The translations under genes were made by a program, and so were the position numbers. From NCBI GenBank assembly GCA_963815535.1, contig CAWFGS010000002.1, positions 1 through 64,000 of the forward strand: 64,000 nucleotides of DNA, written 5' to 3'. The DNA comes from CAWFGS01 sp963815535. GTDB lineage: Bacteria > Pseudomonadota > Alphaproteobacteria > Sphingomonadales > Sphingomonadaceae. Shown piece by piece: positions 17,621-25,905 of this stretch (positions are counted from its first letter, which is position 1; each line of letters begins with the position of its first letter). The notes under the pieces are model-generated. The model was given only the letters and a program-made list of their open reading frames with translations. It ran no database searches and was not told the origin of the DNA.

Positions 17621-17901
17621 TTCACAATCTCCTTCTGGATCCCGATCGTCGGGTCCCAGTGTCTCGTCACCCACACGCACCTCTAAACCATTAGGACGAT
17701 CGCTAATTACCGGTAGGTCAAGGTAGCGGATCATTCACTGAGCAAGCTAATGCAGTTTCCATTCCATCCTACTAGCAGGATGCTTTAGCGGTAGTCTTTT
17801 CAGCCCTTCTCATGCGGAACTTCGCGTTCCACAACTGGCGCTGCTCGGACCATGCTGCGAGCTGGTAGGAGAGGTCTTCGATAGCCGACACGGATGTAAA
17901 G

Positions 17902-18282
17902 ATGACCCAGCGCCCCCTTTCCCCCCATCTCTCGATCTGGAAATGGGGACCTCACCTATTCACCTCGATCATGCACCGGATAACCGGCGACGGGCTTGCA
18001 CTCGTGGGGTTAGGCGTGCTGCTTTGGTGGTTGGGGGCATTGTCAGCCGGTCCAGAAGCGTATCGCACCTTTACGCAAGTGATGACGTCCCCGTTCGGCT
18101 ATCTCGTCCTGGTCGGGCTGTCCTGGGCGTTCTTCAATCACATGATGAGCGGTCTGCGACATTTCGTCATGGATATCGGCGCAGGTTACGAACTGAACAC
18201 GAACCGGTTCTGGTCAATTGCATGCCCTGTGATTGCAGTCTGTCTGACCGCCGCTTTTTGGGCCCTGGTTATGATGAAGTAA
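17902..18282 (+). CDS. sdhC: Succinate dehydrogenase cytochrome b556 subunit, solitary
   Basis: The N-terminus RPLSPHLSIWKWGPHLFTSIMHRITG is the SdhC signature, with the Ser and Arg that shape the quinone site. SGLRHFVMDIG carries the haem-ligand His region. Three membrane helices are visible (about 30-48, 65-85, 104-124), as expected for SdhC. SdhC anchors complex II in the inner membrane. No sdhD, sdhA or sdhB follows, so either the operon is split or this is a second copy. A GGATGTAAAG segment precedes the ATG. A GGAAC-N5-GTTCC palindrome lies at 17816-17830, about 70 bp upstream. Confidence 0.9.
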   Translation: MTQRPLSPHLSIWKWGPHLFTSIMHRITGDGLALVGLGVLLWWLGALSAGPEAYRTFTQVMTSPFGYLVLVGLSWAFFNHMMSGLRHFVMDIGAGYELNTNRFWSIACPVIAVCLTAAFWALVMMK

Positions 18283-18638
18283 CCAATAAACGGTCATTCT
18301 AAAAGCACTCGTCAATGTGGCCTGCTCCACGATACCTCGCGTAAACGGCCCGCGGATTGAGGCGCTTTGAACCGCTGCCATAACGCCCGATAGCGGCCGC
18401 CATCCCAGACCTGTTTTTGCGGTGTCGGCCAGCTGAAATGCCACCGATTTATGCACTGATCTGTTACTAGCGTAACAGGTCTAAAGGGGATTGGCGCTTC
18501 AAGCTCCACTCAAGGTTCGTTGCTGCATCATCGACCACCATGGCGTTCTGTTTGCGGAACCATCCGTTTCACTACCGGGTCTTCTTAACGTCCGCGAATG
18601 GGTTATCTTGTTCCTAGAATGAAACGCTACGGAGCCGC
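18283..18638. other. Intergenic leader of glutaredoxin fusion gene
   Basis: No gene is seen in this 356-bp stretch. It contains the palindrome annotated at 18458-18481 and a possible -10-like TAGAAT near 18615. Two minus-strand open frames occur here but lack ribosome sites or family features. Confidence 0.45.
18458..18481. promoter_or_regulatory. Palindrome CTGTTAC-N4-GTAACAG, candidate operator
   Basis: Perfect 7-bp arms (18461-18467 and 18472-18478) are separated by TAGC. The outer bases GAT/GTC extend the match with a single mismatch. It lies about 160 bp upstream of the glutaredoxin-AhpD gene. No T-run follows, so it resembles an operator for a dimeric repressor more than a terminator. 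The cognate regulator is unknown. Confidence 0.45.
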
Positions 18639-20327
18639 ATGATGATTAACCCTATTCAGATTTTCACCAAACCCGATTGCCCATACTGCAAGAACGGTAA
18701 GGCAGTTCTGGACGAAAAAGACCTTGCTTATGACGAGCATGATGTGACCGCCGACGATAGGACGGCAGATTTGTCGGTCTATCTGTCGGGCGTATCGACG
18801 GTTCCGCAGATTTTCGTCGGCAGCAAGCATGTCAACGGATCCGGTGATCTGGAAGCTCTGTCCGAGCACAAACGTCTCCTGCCACTGCTCTATCAAGCCA
18901 ACAGTCCAATGGATACCGAAAGCCTGGAAGCTGGCGTTCTGGCCTCTGGCGCCAAGGACTATGTCCTGCGCGAAGCAATTCCCGAGCATGACGGGTCACG
19001 ATCGGGAGACGAGCGCGATTGGCCGATCCTGCACATGTATAAGGAGTTCTTCGGTTTCTGGCCCAACTGTTTCTACTATCAGTATCACTGGCCCGAAGTC
19101 GCCTACCGCCAGTTCGTCTATTGCCACAATGTCGGCGCGATCGGCGGCGGGAAGAAGGTGCTTGGTGCGCCGGTCATGAATGCGCTGGGTTATGCCACGT
19201 CCAATGCGCATGGATGCAACTACTGCCAGGTCCATTCCGCATCCGTCGGAGGTGAGGAATCCGTAGGTTACGCCAAGGGCATCGAGATGGCGCGAGAGGG
19301 TGACTTCTCGGGCGAGTTCGGCCCGTTCGAAGCAGCTCTTGCCGATCTTGTGGCGAAAGCATCGACCAATACGGTGACCTCCGATGATGTTGCTCGTGCC
19401 AAGGGATATGCAGGCGAGGCTCGCTTTTCGAAGTTGCCGGGAGATGCGAACATCGCCGCCGCATCCATGATCGCCGCGGCTTTCGGTTTCCTCAACGTCT
19501 TCAACGATTTGACCGGTGTGAAGGTCGAAGCAGGATGGGCCGAAAAGGCCGAAGACGGTGCTGGCATCGAAACCGGTCGCCATGGATCATCAACCGAACG
19601 GGAATCTTCGAACCTCGATTACGAGCTACCCGAAGGCGGACCTTCCATGGCGCATATGGTCGCGCATTACGCGAAGGACGTGGTCCTCGCTGGGGGGCCG
19701 CAACGCTACATGAAAAAGCATGTCGGCTTAAAGACCTCATGGGTGGCCGAATGGCCGCTGCCCTTACGGCCGAACCACGTGCGTTTCTACGTCAGCGTCA
19801 TGACCGATGAGGAAGCCGACGGGGTCCGCATCGCACCGGAGCTCAAACATCTGATGGCCCGCGTGTCGCACGTCGCCAAAGGCAACGACTACATGGCCGC
19901 TGTGGAAGGTTGGTTGGCGTGGAACGCCGCCGGTCGTTCACAGGGCGCCGTGCAGCGTGTCCGTTACGTATTCGATGCAGCCACACGCTTCGATGATGAA
20001 GCTGATGGTGGCTCGTCGAATGCTGATGGCGACATCGTTGATGACCTGTTCGACGACCGCGAACGTGCCGCGCTCAAGCTCGCATGGCTTTCCGCGCAAA
20101 CACCGCTGACAACACCCAAGCGTTTCGTCGATCCTGCAATCAAACATTTCAATCCGACCGAACTGGTGCATCTGATAACTGTATGCTCACTGGCCTCGAT
20201 GCTGCAGCGTTTCACAGCGATCGCGATGCTTGAGCATGAGGACGAGGTTCTGAAGTTCATGCGCAAGCACGATCTTTCGCTCGATACGCTCGAGGTCCGC
20301 TATCCCCTGGAAGCGCAGCACGCCTGA
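18639..20327 (+). CDS. Glutaredoxin-AhpD-like fusion protein, 562 aa
   Basis: Residues 3-85 are a glutaredoxin with a dithiol CPYC site (Cys14/Cys17), TVPQIFV and the GSGDLEAL motif that binds glutathione. Residues about 130-290 are a carboxymuconolactone-decarboxylase/AhpD-like domain with the peroxidatic-type motif HGCNYCQVH (Cys193, Cys196, His199). The C-terminal 250 residues contain a further helical AhpD-like unit without the Cys motif. The likely role is glutathione-linked reduction of peroxides or quinones in the cytoplasm. The second of two adjacent ATGs (18642) has better spacing to GGAG. A glutathione reductase gene follows, which fits electron supply from NADPH. A degenerate paralog is at 25906-27336. 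Confidence 0.85.
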   Translation: MMINPIQIFTKPDCPYCKNGKAVLDEKDLAYDEHDVTADDRTADLSVYLSGVSTVPQIFVGSKHVNGSGDLEALSEHKRLLPLLYQANSPMDTESLEAGVLASGAKDYVLREAIPEHDGSRSGDERDWPILHMYKEFFGFWPNCFYYQYHWPEVAYRQFVYCHNVGAIGGGKKVLGAPVMNALGYATSNAHGCNYCQVHSASVGGEESVGYAKGIEMAREGDFSGEFGPFEAALADLVAKASTNTVTSDDVARAKGYAGEARFSKLPGDANIAAASMIAAAFGFLNVFNDLTGVKVEAGWAEKAEDGAGIETGRHGSSTERESSNLDYELPEGGPSMAHMVAHYAKDVVLAGGPQRYMKKHVGLKTSWVAEWPLPLRPNHVRFYVSVMTDEEADGVRIAPELKHLMARVSHVAKGNDYMAAVEGWLAWNAAGRSQGAVQRVRYVFDAATRFDDEADGGSSNADGDIVDDLFDDRERAALKLAWLSAQTPLTTPKRFVDPAIKHFNPTELVHLITVCSLASMLQRFTAIAMLEHEDEVLKFMRKHDLSLDTLEVRYPLEAQHA

Positions 20328-20340
20328 CCGCTACTGCGAT

Positions 20341-20391
20341 ATCAGCCATTAGGGCCAACTTTGAGGCCGGGATGGCTGATACCGCTTTTTC
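20341..20391 (+). terminator. Stem-loop with T-run after glutaredoxin fusion
   Basis: A 9-bp perfect stem (ATCAGCCAT at 20341-20349, ATGGCTGAT at 20372-20380) encloses an inner GGCC/GGCC stem. A TTTTT run follows five bases later (about 20386-20390). It begins 14 bp after the stop codon. This fits an intrinsic terminator, though it may act as an attenuator before gor. Confidence 0.6.
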
Positions 20392-20462
20392 CCCTCACAT
20401 TCCCTAGCCATCAGACGCGCGATTTGCGGGTTCCGAGGCAGAGCACCCTTGCGAGAATAGCA

Positions 20463-21866
20463 ATGACAAGCCCCGTTTCTACATTCGAATATGACCTCAT
20501 CGTTATCGGCGCCGGCTCGGGCGGGATGGCGGCCGCTCGACGCGGAGCTGACAAGGGAATGAAGGTCGCGGTGTTCGAGGGTGCGCTTGCGGGTGGAACC
20601 TGTGTCAATGCCGGCTGTGTCCCCAAGAAATTGCTGGTCCATGCATCGCGTGTTCGCGATCATATCGCCGAGATGCCGGATCTGGGTTGGCATAGCGCGG
20701 CTGAAGCGGAGTTCGATTGGGTCAAGCTGCGCAGGGCCGTGAATGTCGAAACGCAGCGCCTATCGGAGTTCCATCGCCAGCGGATGGTCGACAAGGGTAT
20801 TGAGTTCATTCCCGAATTCGGCGTGTTGAAAGGCGCGAACGAAGTGGAAGGCCATGATGGCCGCACCGCTTCCGCCGACACGATCCTGATTGCCACAGGC
20901 GCAAAACCAATGATCCCGCCGTTTGATGGTGGCGATCTCTGCATGGTGTCCGACGACATATTCGCAATGGACGTGCTGCCGCGCACCCTCGCCATAATCG
21001 GCGGCGGTTACATCGCATGCGAATTCGCGTGCATATTGCACCGGTTCGGTGTCCAGGTGACAATCTATGAACGCAGCAATCGTTTGATTGCCCCGTTCGA
21101 TCCGGAAGTGTCCGCACTGCTTGAAACCTCCATGCGCAGCGATGGTATCGCCATTCATTTAGAGACGTCGATAGGAGCGGTAGAACGCTCGGACGGTGGT
21201 CTGAGGGTCCTGCTCGACGGCGCGCAGGCCGCTGTCGAATACCAAAACGTGCTTGCAGCGATCGGTCGTGCACCGAATACCGATGGCCTGCGACTTGGTG
21301 AAACGGGTGTCGAAGTCGCAGATCGCGGGCATATCATCGTGGATGAGTATGGGCGCACCAGTGTCCCTAGCGTTTATGCGACAGGTGATGTGACCCAAGG
21401 CTTGGCGCTGACGCCGGTAGCCGTTCGCGGCGGACGCCGGATAATCGATACCATCTCGTCGACATCGTCCGTTCTTCCGCCACCCGAACTTGTGCCGACT
21501 GCAGCGTTTACTACGCCCGAATGCGGTTCGGTCGGTATGACCGAAGCGCAGGCGGAGCGAGCTGATAAAGTCTATAGTGTCCGTCATATGCAGTTCAATC
21601 CCCTAGCCAACCTGTTGTCGGATGACGACAGCAAGGTCTTCATGAAGTGCTTGGTGGAACGGGACAGCGGGCTGTTGCTTGGATTCCATTTCTTCGGACC
21701 GGCCGCTTCGGAAGCGGCGCAGTTGGGTGCGCTTGCGTTGGGTGCGGGACTTACGGAGGCGCGGCTACATCAGACGATGGCCCTTCATCCGAGCACTGCG
21801 GAAGAGATTATCGGATTGGGACGGCCGGATGAGCCGCTTCATCAGAAGCCTGAAATAGTAGCTTAA
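20463..21866 (+). CDS. gor: Glutathione-disulfide reductase, 467 aa
   Basis: This flavoenzyme reduces oxidised glutathione with NADPH in the cytoplasm. FAD binding is shown by DLIVIGAGSGGMAAAR; the redox-active disulfide by GGTCVNAGCVPKKLL (Cys47/Cys52); NADPH binding by AIIGGGYIACEFACILHRFG; and the second FAD contact by VYATGDVTQGLALTPVA. HPSTAEE near the C-terminus carries the catalytic His. The length is usual. The frame extends to 20361, but the FAD motif normally starts within 15 residues of the N-terminus, so the ATG at 20463 is preferred. It lies directly behind the glutaredoxin fusion and probably recycles its reductant. Confidence 0.93.
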   Translation: MTSPVSTFEYDLIVIGAGSGGMAAARRGADKGMKVAVFEGALAGGTCVNAGCVPKKLLVHASRVRDHIAEMPDLGWHSAAEAEFDWVKLRRAVNVETQRLSEFHRQRMVDKGIEFIPEFGVLKGANEVEGHDGRTASADTILIATGAKPMIPPFDGGDLCMVSDDIFAMDVLPRTLAIIGGGYIACEFACILHRFGVQVTIYERSNRLIAPFDPEVSALLETSMRSDGIAIHLETSIGAVERSDGGLRVLLDGAQAAVEYQNVLAAIGRAPNTDGLRLGETGVEVADRGHIIVDEYGRTSVPSVYATGDVTQGLALTPVAVRGGRRIIDTISSTSSVLPPPELVPTAAFTTPECGSVGMTEAQAERADKVYSVRHMQFNPLANLLSDDDSKVFMKCLVERDSGLLLGFHFFGPAASEAAQLGALALGAGLTEARLHQTMALHPSTAEEIIGLGRPDEPLHQKPEIVA

Positions 21867-21875
21867 AGTTTCCAA

Positions 21876-21912
21876 TTACGGCGGCTATTGGGTGGGAAGT
21901 TGAATGGCTGGT
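21876..21912. repeat. Degenerate interspersed repeat copy (TTGGGTGGGAAG type)
   Basis: The intergenic sequence carries the core ATTGGGTGGGAAG (21888-21900), also seen with variations near 22466-22494, 39859-39880, 40480-40560 and 58981. Copies lie between genes, and the better ones flank a hairpin. It resembles a short palindromic repeat family. Confidence 0.35.
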
Positions 21913-21952
21913 TTCAATCTGCATAAACCCGAAACCGGACATTCGACTGGTT

Positions 21953-22423
21953 TTAGGTGATCGTTTTCGACATGCGGTAATTGTGCATCGCCACGCCGTT
22001 GACCGTGAATTCATTTCGAGCATCAAGGCCGAAACCGCGACGCTCAAAGAGGCGGCGAGCGCCCTCACTCGCCTCGACAAAGAGAACGGCGATGCCGGCT
22101 TGCTTCGCGGTGGCCTCCAATGCGGCGTAGAGTTCCGATCCTACCCCGGTCCCCACCATATCGGGATGGCAGTAAAGATGGTCGATGTGGCCGTTCGGCT
22201 CCAGATCACCATAGCCGATGGCTCGATTGTCATCATCTAACGCGACCAGAAATGTTCGGCCTTCAGCCTGCTCGATATACCTTTTGGGATCAGGCTTTGA
22301 CGGACTCCAAGCCGCGACCTGCTCGGTGGAATAGTCGCGGATAGCTGCCTCGCGCACGGATGCGTGAAATAGTGATGCAAGCGCATCAGCGTCGGAAGGA
22401 GAAAACGGACGGATGAACACCAT
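21953..22423 (-). CDS. GNAT-family N-acetyltransferase, 156 aa
   Basis: The N-terminus IRPFSPSDADALASLFHASVREA is typical of GNAT motif C. The acetyl-CoA binding loop is HPDMVGTGVGSELYAALEATA (about 93-113), with the variant Gly pattern seen in the YafP-type branch. LFERRGFGLDARNEFTVNG ends the fold. The acceptor substrate cannot be told from sequence. It is a small cytoplasmic enzyme. The ATG at 22423 follows GAAGGAG in the reverse direction, within usual spacing. It is convergent with gor and shares no obvious operon. Confidence 0.88.
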   Translation of the reverse strand: MVFIRPFSPSDADALASLFHASVREAAIRDYSTEQVAAWSPSKPDPKRYIEQAEGRTFLVALDDDNRAIGYGDLEPNGHIDHLYCHPDMVGTGVGSELYAALEATAKQAGIAVLFVEASEGARRLFERRGFGLDARNEFTVNGVAMHNYRMSKTIT

Positions 22424-22463
22424 CCAACTCTATGACCGGTTCTGGCAGATGGAAAGAGGCTTC

Positions 22464-22497
22464 AGAACGGCCATAATTGGGGTCGCAAGCCGTTATT
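22464..22497. repeat. Repeat copy with AACGGC/GCCGTT hairpin
   Basis: AACGGC (22466-22471) and GCCGTT (22489-22494) form a 6-bp stem around ATAATTGGGGTCGCAA. The loop shares the TTGGGGT-type core with the other repeat copies. It sits just after the stop of the patatin gene and may help end transcription, but it has no T-run. Confidence 0.35.
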
Positions 22498-23642
22498 CAG
22501 TTCTCATTGCTTCGAACGCCTGTTGTTCGTCCGTGTTCGAACAATTTCATCATATAGTGCTGGTCGAACATATTTGCATCGGCATCCAACTGATCGGGGG
22601 CGATCTGCCAGAGGGTGACCGATATCCCATTGTTGTCGGCATGATTTGTCAACGAACGTATGGCGGTTTGATCGTTGATAAGGATCATCGTCTCCATGGC
22701 GCGATCGATCAGCGAGAAGGTCCTCAGTTCGCTTCGCGCGGGGAGGGGCCGCAAGGCACCGTTGTAGATGATGTCCACGGAGCCTCCGGCAATCCTGGGT
22801 GTCGAAGCATGTATCTCGTTGTTCAGGATCGCGGTTGGCAGGACGAAGAAACTCGACGTTACGGCCCCATCGACATGCGCTTCTGAGAAATAATGACCGT
22901 TCGCCTCGACCTTGATCAATTCAGGCGGGAACAGACCGGGTATGCTTGACGATGCCATGAGGATGCTGTGGATGAGCTGGATTTTGTCATGCCTGCTCGA
23001 CGAAGCGATTTCGCCGATATCCCAGACCACGCCTTTCTGAGCGTCGAGATTTGTCGTTAGGGCCAAGAGCCGACGGCCGGCTCGATGCTCCTTCGCGATG
23101 GCGTCGACTAGTTCTAGGGTGACCGTCTTTTCAACCAAATCCCGCAACGGCTGGTTCGACGCCATCGACGATCCACCAAGCAGGCCCTGAATCGGGCGGG
23201 CACGAAAGATGTCCCTGCCGCTGATGCCGGTGTAGATAAATCGTAGCGTGTCGTCGTATTCCGGGCCCAGGAATGCCAGTGGAGCAACAAGGGCACCCGT
23301 GCTCACTCCGACCACGACGTCGAAGCTCGGCCTTTTTCCGGCCTCGCTCCAACCGTTGAGCAATCCCGCGGCGAATGCCCCTTCATCGGATCCACTGGAG
23401 ATGGTGAGCATGGTGAGAGGTTCCGAACGACCGGCTGCAGCAGACTGAGCAAGCCATGTCTCGCGCCAGTCGGTCCAGTCTCCGGCGGACGCGTCGACAT
23501 CGAACCGGATGTCCTGATAGCCTTCGAGGGTCGCGCTCTCCTGCTGAAGCGCGGTGGCAGGCAGACGATCCGGAACGGAAACGCAGGCCCCGAGCATACC
23601 GGCTGCGAACAGCACGACCAATTGGCGCATCTTTGCTATCAT
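22497..23642 (-). CDS. Patatin-like phospholipase lipoprotein, 381 aa
   Basis: A lipoprotein signal is seen: MRQLVVLFAAGMLGAC, with LGAC as lipobox, so the mature protein is probably membrane-anchored in the periplasm. The patatin fold is shown by the oxyanion region SSGSDEGAFAAGLL (about 83-96), the nucleophile elbow GVSTG (Ser near 115) and the catalytic Asp in VDGAVTSSFF (about 255). The Ser-Asp dyad is therefore intact; the family hydrolyses acyl esters of lipids. It is a single gene with its own 5' region; the next gene upstream begins 197 bp away. Confidence 0.85.
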   Translation of the reverse strand: MIAKMRQLVVLFAAGMLGACVSVPDRLPATALQQESATLEGYQDIRFDVDASAGDWTDWRETWLAQSAAAGRSEPLTMLTISSGSDEGAFAAGLLNGWSEAGKRPSFDVVVGVSTGALVAPLAFLGPEYDDTLRFIYTGISGRDIFRARPIQGLLGGSSMASNQPLRDLVEKTVTLELVDAIAKEHRAGRRLLALTTNLDAQKGVVWDIGEIASSSRHDKIQLIHSILMASSSIPGLFPPELIKVEANGHYFSEAHVDGAVTSSFFVLPTAILNNEIHASTPRIAGGSVDIIYNGALRPLPARSELRTFSLIDRAMETMILINDQTAIRSLTNHADNNGISVTLWQIAPDQLDADANMFDQHYMMKLFEHGRTTGVRSNEN

Positions 23643-23838
23643 GTCTGGTCTCCTTGCATCCGATCTGAGGAATTCTGTTGAAGCGGCAGCCGAGGCTTTC
23701 CGCAGATCGTGACGGACTGTTCCGCACGACCGGCCGCTGCTCTCGGTGACTATAGAAATGTCGCAGCGACCGGCCGTGAAGATGTTTCGAACGAACGAAC
23801 ACCTGGTGTGTCGAAGCGTTGTTGTCTCCGTTCGTTGA

Positions 23839-24237
23839 TCAGCTGGATGTATCGAGGTGCTTTGGATCGTATTTGATCGCTACGGCCATCGATAAGGCAA
23901 GCAGGATGGCGGCGGGTAGCGGCGAGCCGTCGATGAGTGCCAAATGGGAATAGATCGCGCCGATCATTATGGCCGACAGCAATATGCCCCCCGCACGGAC
24001 CGTCTTGCGACGCACCATCAAGCCGGCGCCAAGAAGCTCGAGGCCACCCGTTACATAACGGAACCAGTCACCGGTCGGTAGCTGTTGGAACACCTCGACC
24101 ATGGACTGCATGCCGAGGATTTTCATCGCTCCGCTCATAGCGAATATACCGGCCAACAAAGCCGTCGATCCACGCCAAATGATTGCACCGGCCGAGAAGT
24201 TACGAGGCTTTGGCGGCGGCAATTCTATCGGTTGCAT
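23839..24237 (-). CDS. DoxX-family membrane protein, 132 aa
   Basis: Four hydrophobic helices fit the DoxX fold: about 19-42 (IIWRGSTALLAGIFAMSGAMKIL), 58-76, 83-100 and 103-122. The GDWFRYVTGGLELLGAGLM segment is the conserved DoxX core. It also appears as GDWFRLFSIGCDW in the second DoxX protein of this window (31768-32124), so the two are paralogs. Function in the family is loosely tied to redox and detoxification at the membrane. A copy of the 28-bp shared motif lies 66 bp upstream of its start. Confidence 0.8.
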   Translation of the reverse strand: MQPIELPPPKPRNFSAGAIIWRGSTALLAGIFAMSGAMKILGMQSMVEVFQQLPTGDWFRYVTGGLELLGAGLMVRRKTVRAGGILLSAIMIGAIYSHLALIDGSPLPAAILLALSMAVAIKYDPKHLDTSS

Positions 24238-24303
24238 GTTTTTCTCCTTCTTTCGATAATGAGAGTATCAAGAAGGATTACGGTGATGAGAACCGGTAGG
24301 TTG

Positions 24304-24331
24304 GGAACATTGCGATCCGTTCATGGAACGC
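24304..24331. promoter_or_regulatory. 28-bp shared upstream motif, copy A
   Basis: On the plus strand it begins GGAACATTGCGATCC and ends TGGAACGC. Copies B (27410-27437) and C (30202-30229) have the same length and spacing. All three lie upstream of minus-strand genes. It contains GGAAC half-sites in both orientations (GTTC-ATG-GAAC), suggesting a regulator-binding site. Confidence 0.5.
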
Positions 24332-24374
24332 GTCTGTCTTGTCTCGCTTTCCTACCCAAACGCTTTGGTAACGC

Positions 24375-24899
24375 TCACCGTGTTTGGCTGCTGCACATCC
24401 ATGCCGCCCCGAATGGCGATCGTGCGAGCTGCGACTTGAGACGTCGCACCCGATCCCGTTGGCTCGAAGTGAGGGCAGGTTCGAACCAGAGCAGGAACAG
24501 GAATGCCTGATCTTCCGGATCGTCCTTGCAAAACAGCGGCAAAGGTGAGTTGCCGCCGATGGGCTGTCCGGGGTCCTGCAGCAAAGTTTCGAGGGTATCT
24601 ATACGATCGTCGATGACCGCGTTAAAAAGGCCCTTCGCGCTACCGAACATCGCATAGATCGTGGTTTTGGAAATTGCCGATGTTTGAGCGATTGCTTCAA
24701 TGGAAAAGCGTTTTTCCCTTCGGTGAAGCAACTCCTGCAAAGCATGATCGAGGATCGACCTGCGTTTAGCTAGCGTGCGTGCAGTCCTCTTGGCTGATCC
24801 CGCCCCGTGTGTCGTTTTGAACCCCGGAGACTTCCCCGTAGCCCGTAAGCCGGAACCCGGTGGGGAGGAGTAACCCGATGCAGGCTTTGAAGACGTCAT
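24375..24899 (-). CDS. TetR-type transcriptional regulator, 174 aa
   Basis: Residues about 40-90 give a TetR DNA-binding domain: RRSILDHALQELLHRREKRFSIEAIAQTSAISKTTIYAMFGSAKGLFNAV, including the helix-turn-helix ISKTTIYAMFGSAKGLF. The C-terminal ligand-binding part is short. The first 35 residues are Ser/Gly/Pro-rich and probably disordered. The ATG at 24899 follows the TGA of the MipA/OmpV gene with one base between, so they are co-transcribed; the open frame itself runs to 24986, inside that gene. It may control the porin and the degenerate glutaredoxin-like protein upstream. Confidence 0.82.
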   Translation of the reverse strand: MTSSKPASGYSSPPGSGLRATGKSPGFKTTHGAGSAKRTARTLAKRRSILDHALQELLHRREKRFSIEAIAQTSAISKTTIYAMFGSAKGLFNAVIDDRIDTLETLLQDPGQPIGGNSPLPLFCKDDPEDQAFLFLLWFEPALTSSQRDRVRRLKSQLARSPFGAAWMCSSQTR

Positions 24900-24900
24900 G

Positions 24901-25833
24901 TCAAAATGTGAACGCCAGGCCGGCGAAGCCCAGGAACTGGTCCGCGCTGCCACGTATGCTGGTAAACGGCGTGTCCTTGGCATCATTAAGTTGCCGCGAA
25001 TATCCGCCGCCTACGAAAAGGGCGAGCCCGCCATTTTGCAGGTTTCCGTCAAGATCGAACCCGACGAGGGCGTTGGCTCCAACGGAGGTAAAACCACCCT
25101 CGGCGTCGAACAACGGCAAGCCGCTGGCTGCGGCCTGTTCGACGTTCACGGAATGATAGTAGTCCGCATAATCGTCGTCGACGTAGGTAGAGTTCACGAT
25201 CAGGATCGCTAGCGTTCCTTGATTGAGCGGTGTTCGGTAGGAGACGGCCGGCTGTATCATCATCCCGTCATGGGCACCCGCCACATCCCAGCGAATGTCG
25301 GCGTTGAGGGACAAGGTGTCGTAGGGGTTAAGCAGACCACTATAGCTTACGCCAGCAGCGGCTCCGATCTCGAAGGCTGTGTCGAGTTCGCCGGCGAGTT
25401 CGACGACTTCATCCTCGATCCTGTCGGTCCGGTCGAACCGGAAGCGCGCGGTCGGCCCCAGAGCGAATTGCAGTTCGTTGCCCTGATCCGGGATGAGGTC
25501 CAACGCTAGTCCCGCCGGACGGGCATTGATGTCGATGCCCGCAATGCTTCCCTGAACCAGTGGAGCTGGCAATGCGACATAGTCGTCTGAACCGTTGTAG
25601 CTTGGCAGCACACCGACGCCGAGCCCGACTGTCAGCCAGTTTTCGTCGAACACTGAAGATGGTTCAGTTTGCTTGTTCCGCTCTGTTCGTTCGGCGATCT
25701 CGGTTTCCTCGAAACGTGGATCTGCGCCTTCCTGTGCGATTGCCTGCGGGGGAAGGATAACCGTCATAACGAAAGCGAAAGTGAGTGCGGGAACAAGCGC
25801 TGAAAGCGTTCCGTTGGAGCTGGCGTATGTCAT
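24901..25833 (-). CDS. MipA/OmpV-family outer-membrane protein, 310 aa
   Basis: A signal peptide ends near ILPPQAIA-QEGAD. The mature part shows the family start WLTVGLGVGVLPSYNGSDDYVALPAPLVQG, then alternating beta strands, and ends in LGFAGLAFTF, a C-terminal Phe strand recognised by the BAM machinery. The family forms an outer-membrane barrel and is often tied to scaffold or small-solute passage. It sits 72 bp after the degenerate glutaredoxin-like gene and 1 bp before a TetR gene, making a three-gene unit. Confidence 0.88.
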   Translation of the reverse strand: MTYASSNGTLSALVPALTFAFVMTVILPPQAIAQEGADPRFEETEIAERTERNKQTEPSSVFDENWLTVGLGVGVLPSYNGSDDYVALPAPLVQGSIAGIDINARPAGLALDLIPDQGNELQFALGPTARFRFDRTDRIEDEVVELAGELDTAFEIGAAAGVSYSGLLNPYDTLSLNADIRWDVAGAHDGMMIQPAVSYRTPLNQGTLAILIVNSTYVDDDYADYYHSVNVEQAAASGLPLFDAEGGFTSVGANALVGFDLDGNLQNGGLALFVGGGYSRQLNDAKDTPFTSIRGSADQFLGFAGLAFTF

Positions 25834-25905
25834 TGTTTGTCCTTTTGATCGGAGTTGGTGCTGGGGGGCGCGACCGGACCTTCGCTTGGGTCGAAATGAT
25901 CGGAA

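Noticed and set aside
17816..17830. GGAAC-N5-GTTCC as an EcfG-type or operator site before sdhC
   Set aside because: The spacing does not fit an ECF promoter and the match to the 28-bp motif is limited to TGGAACGCG.
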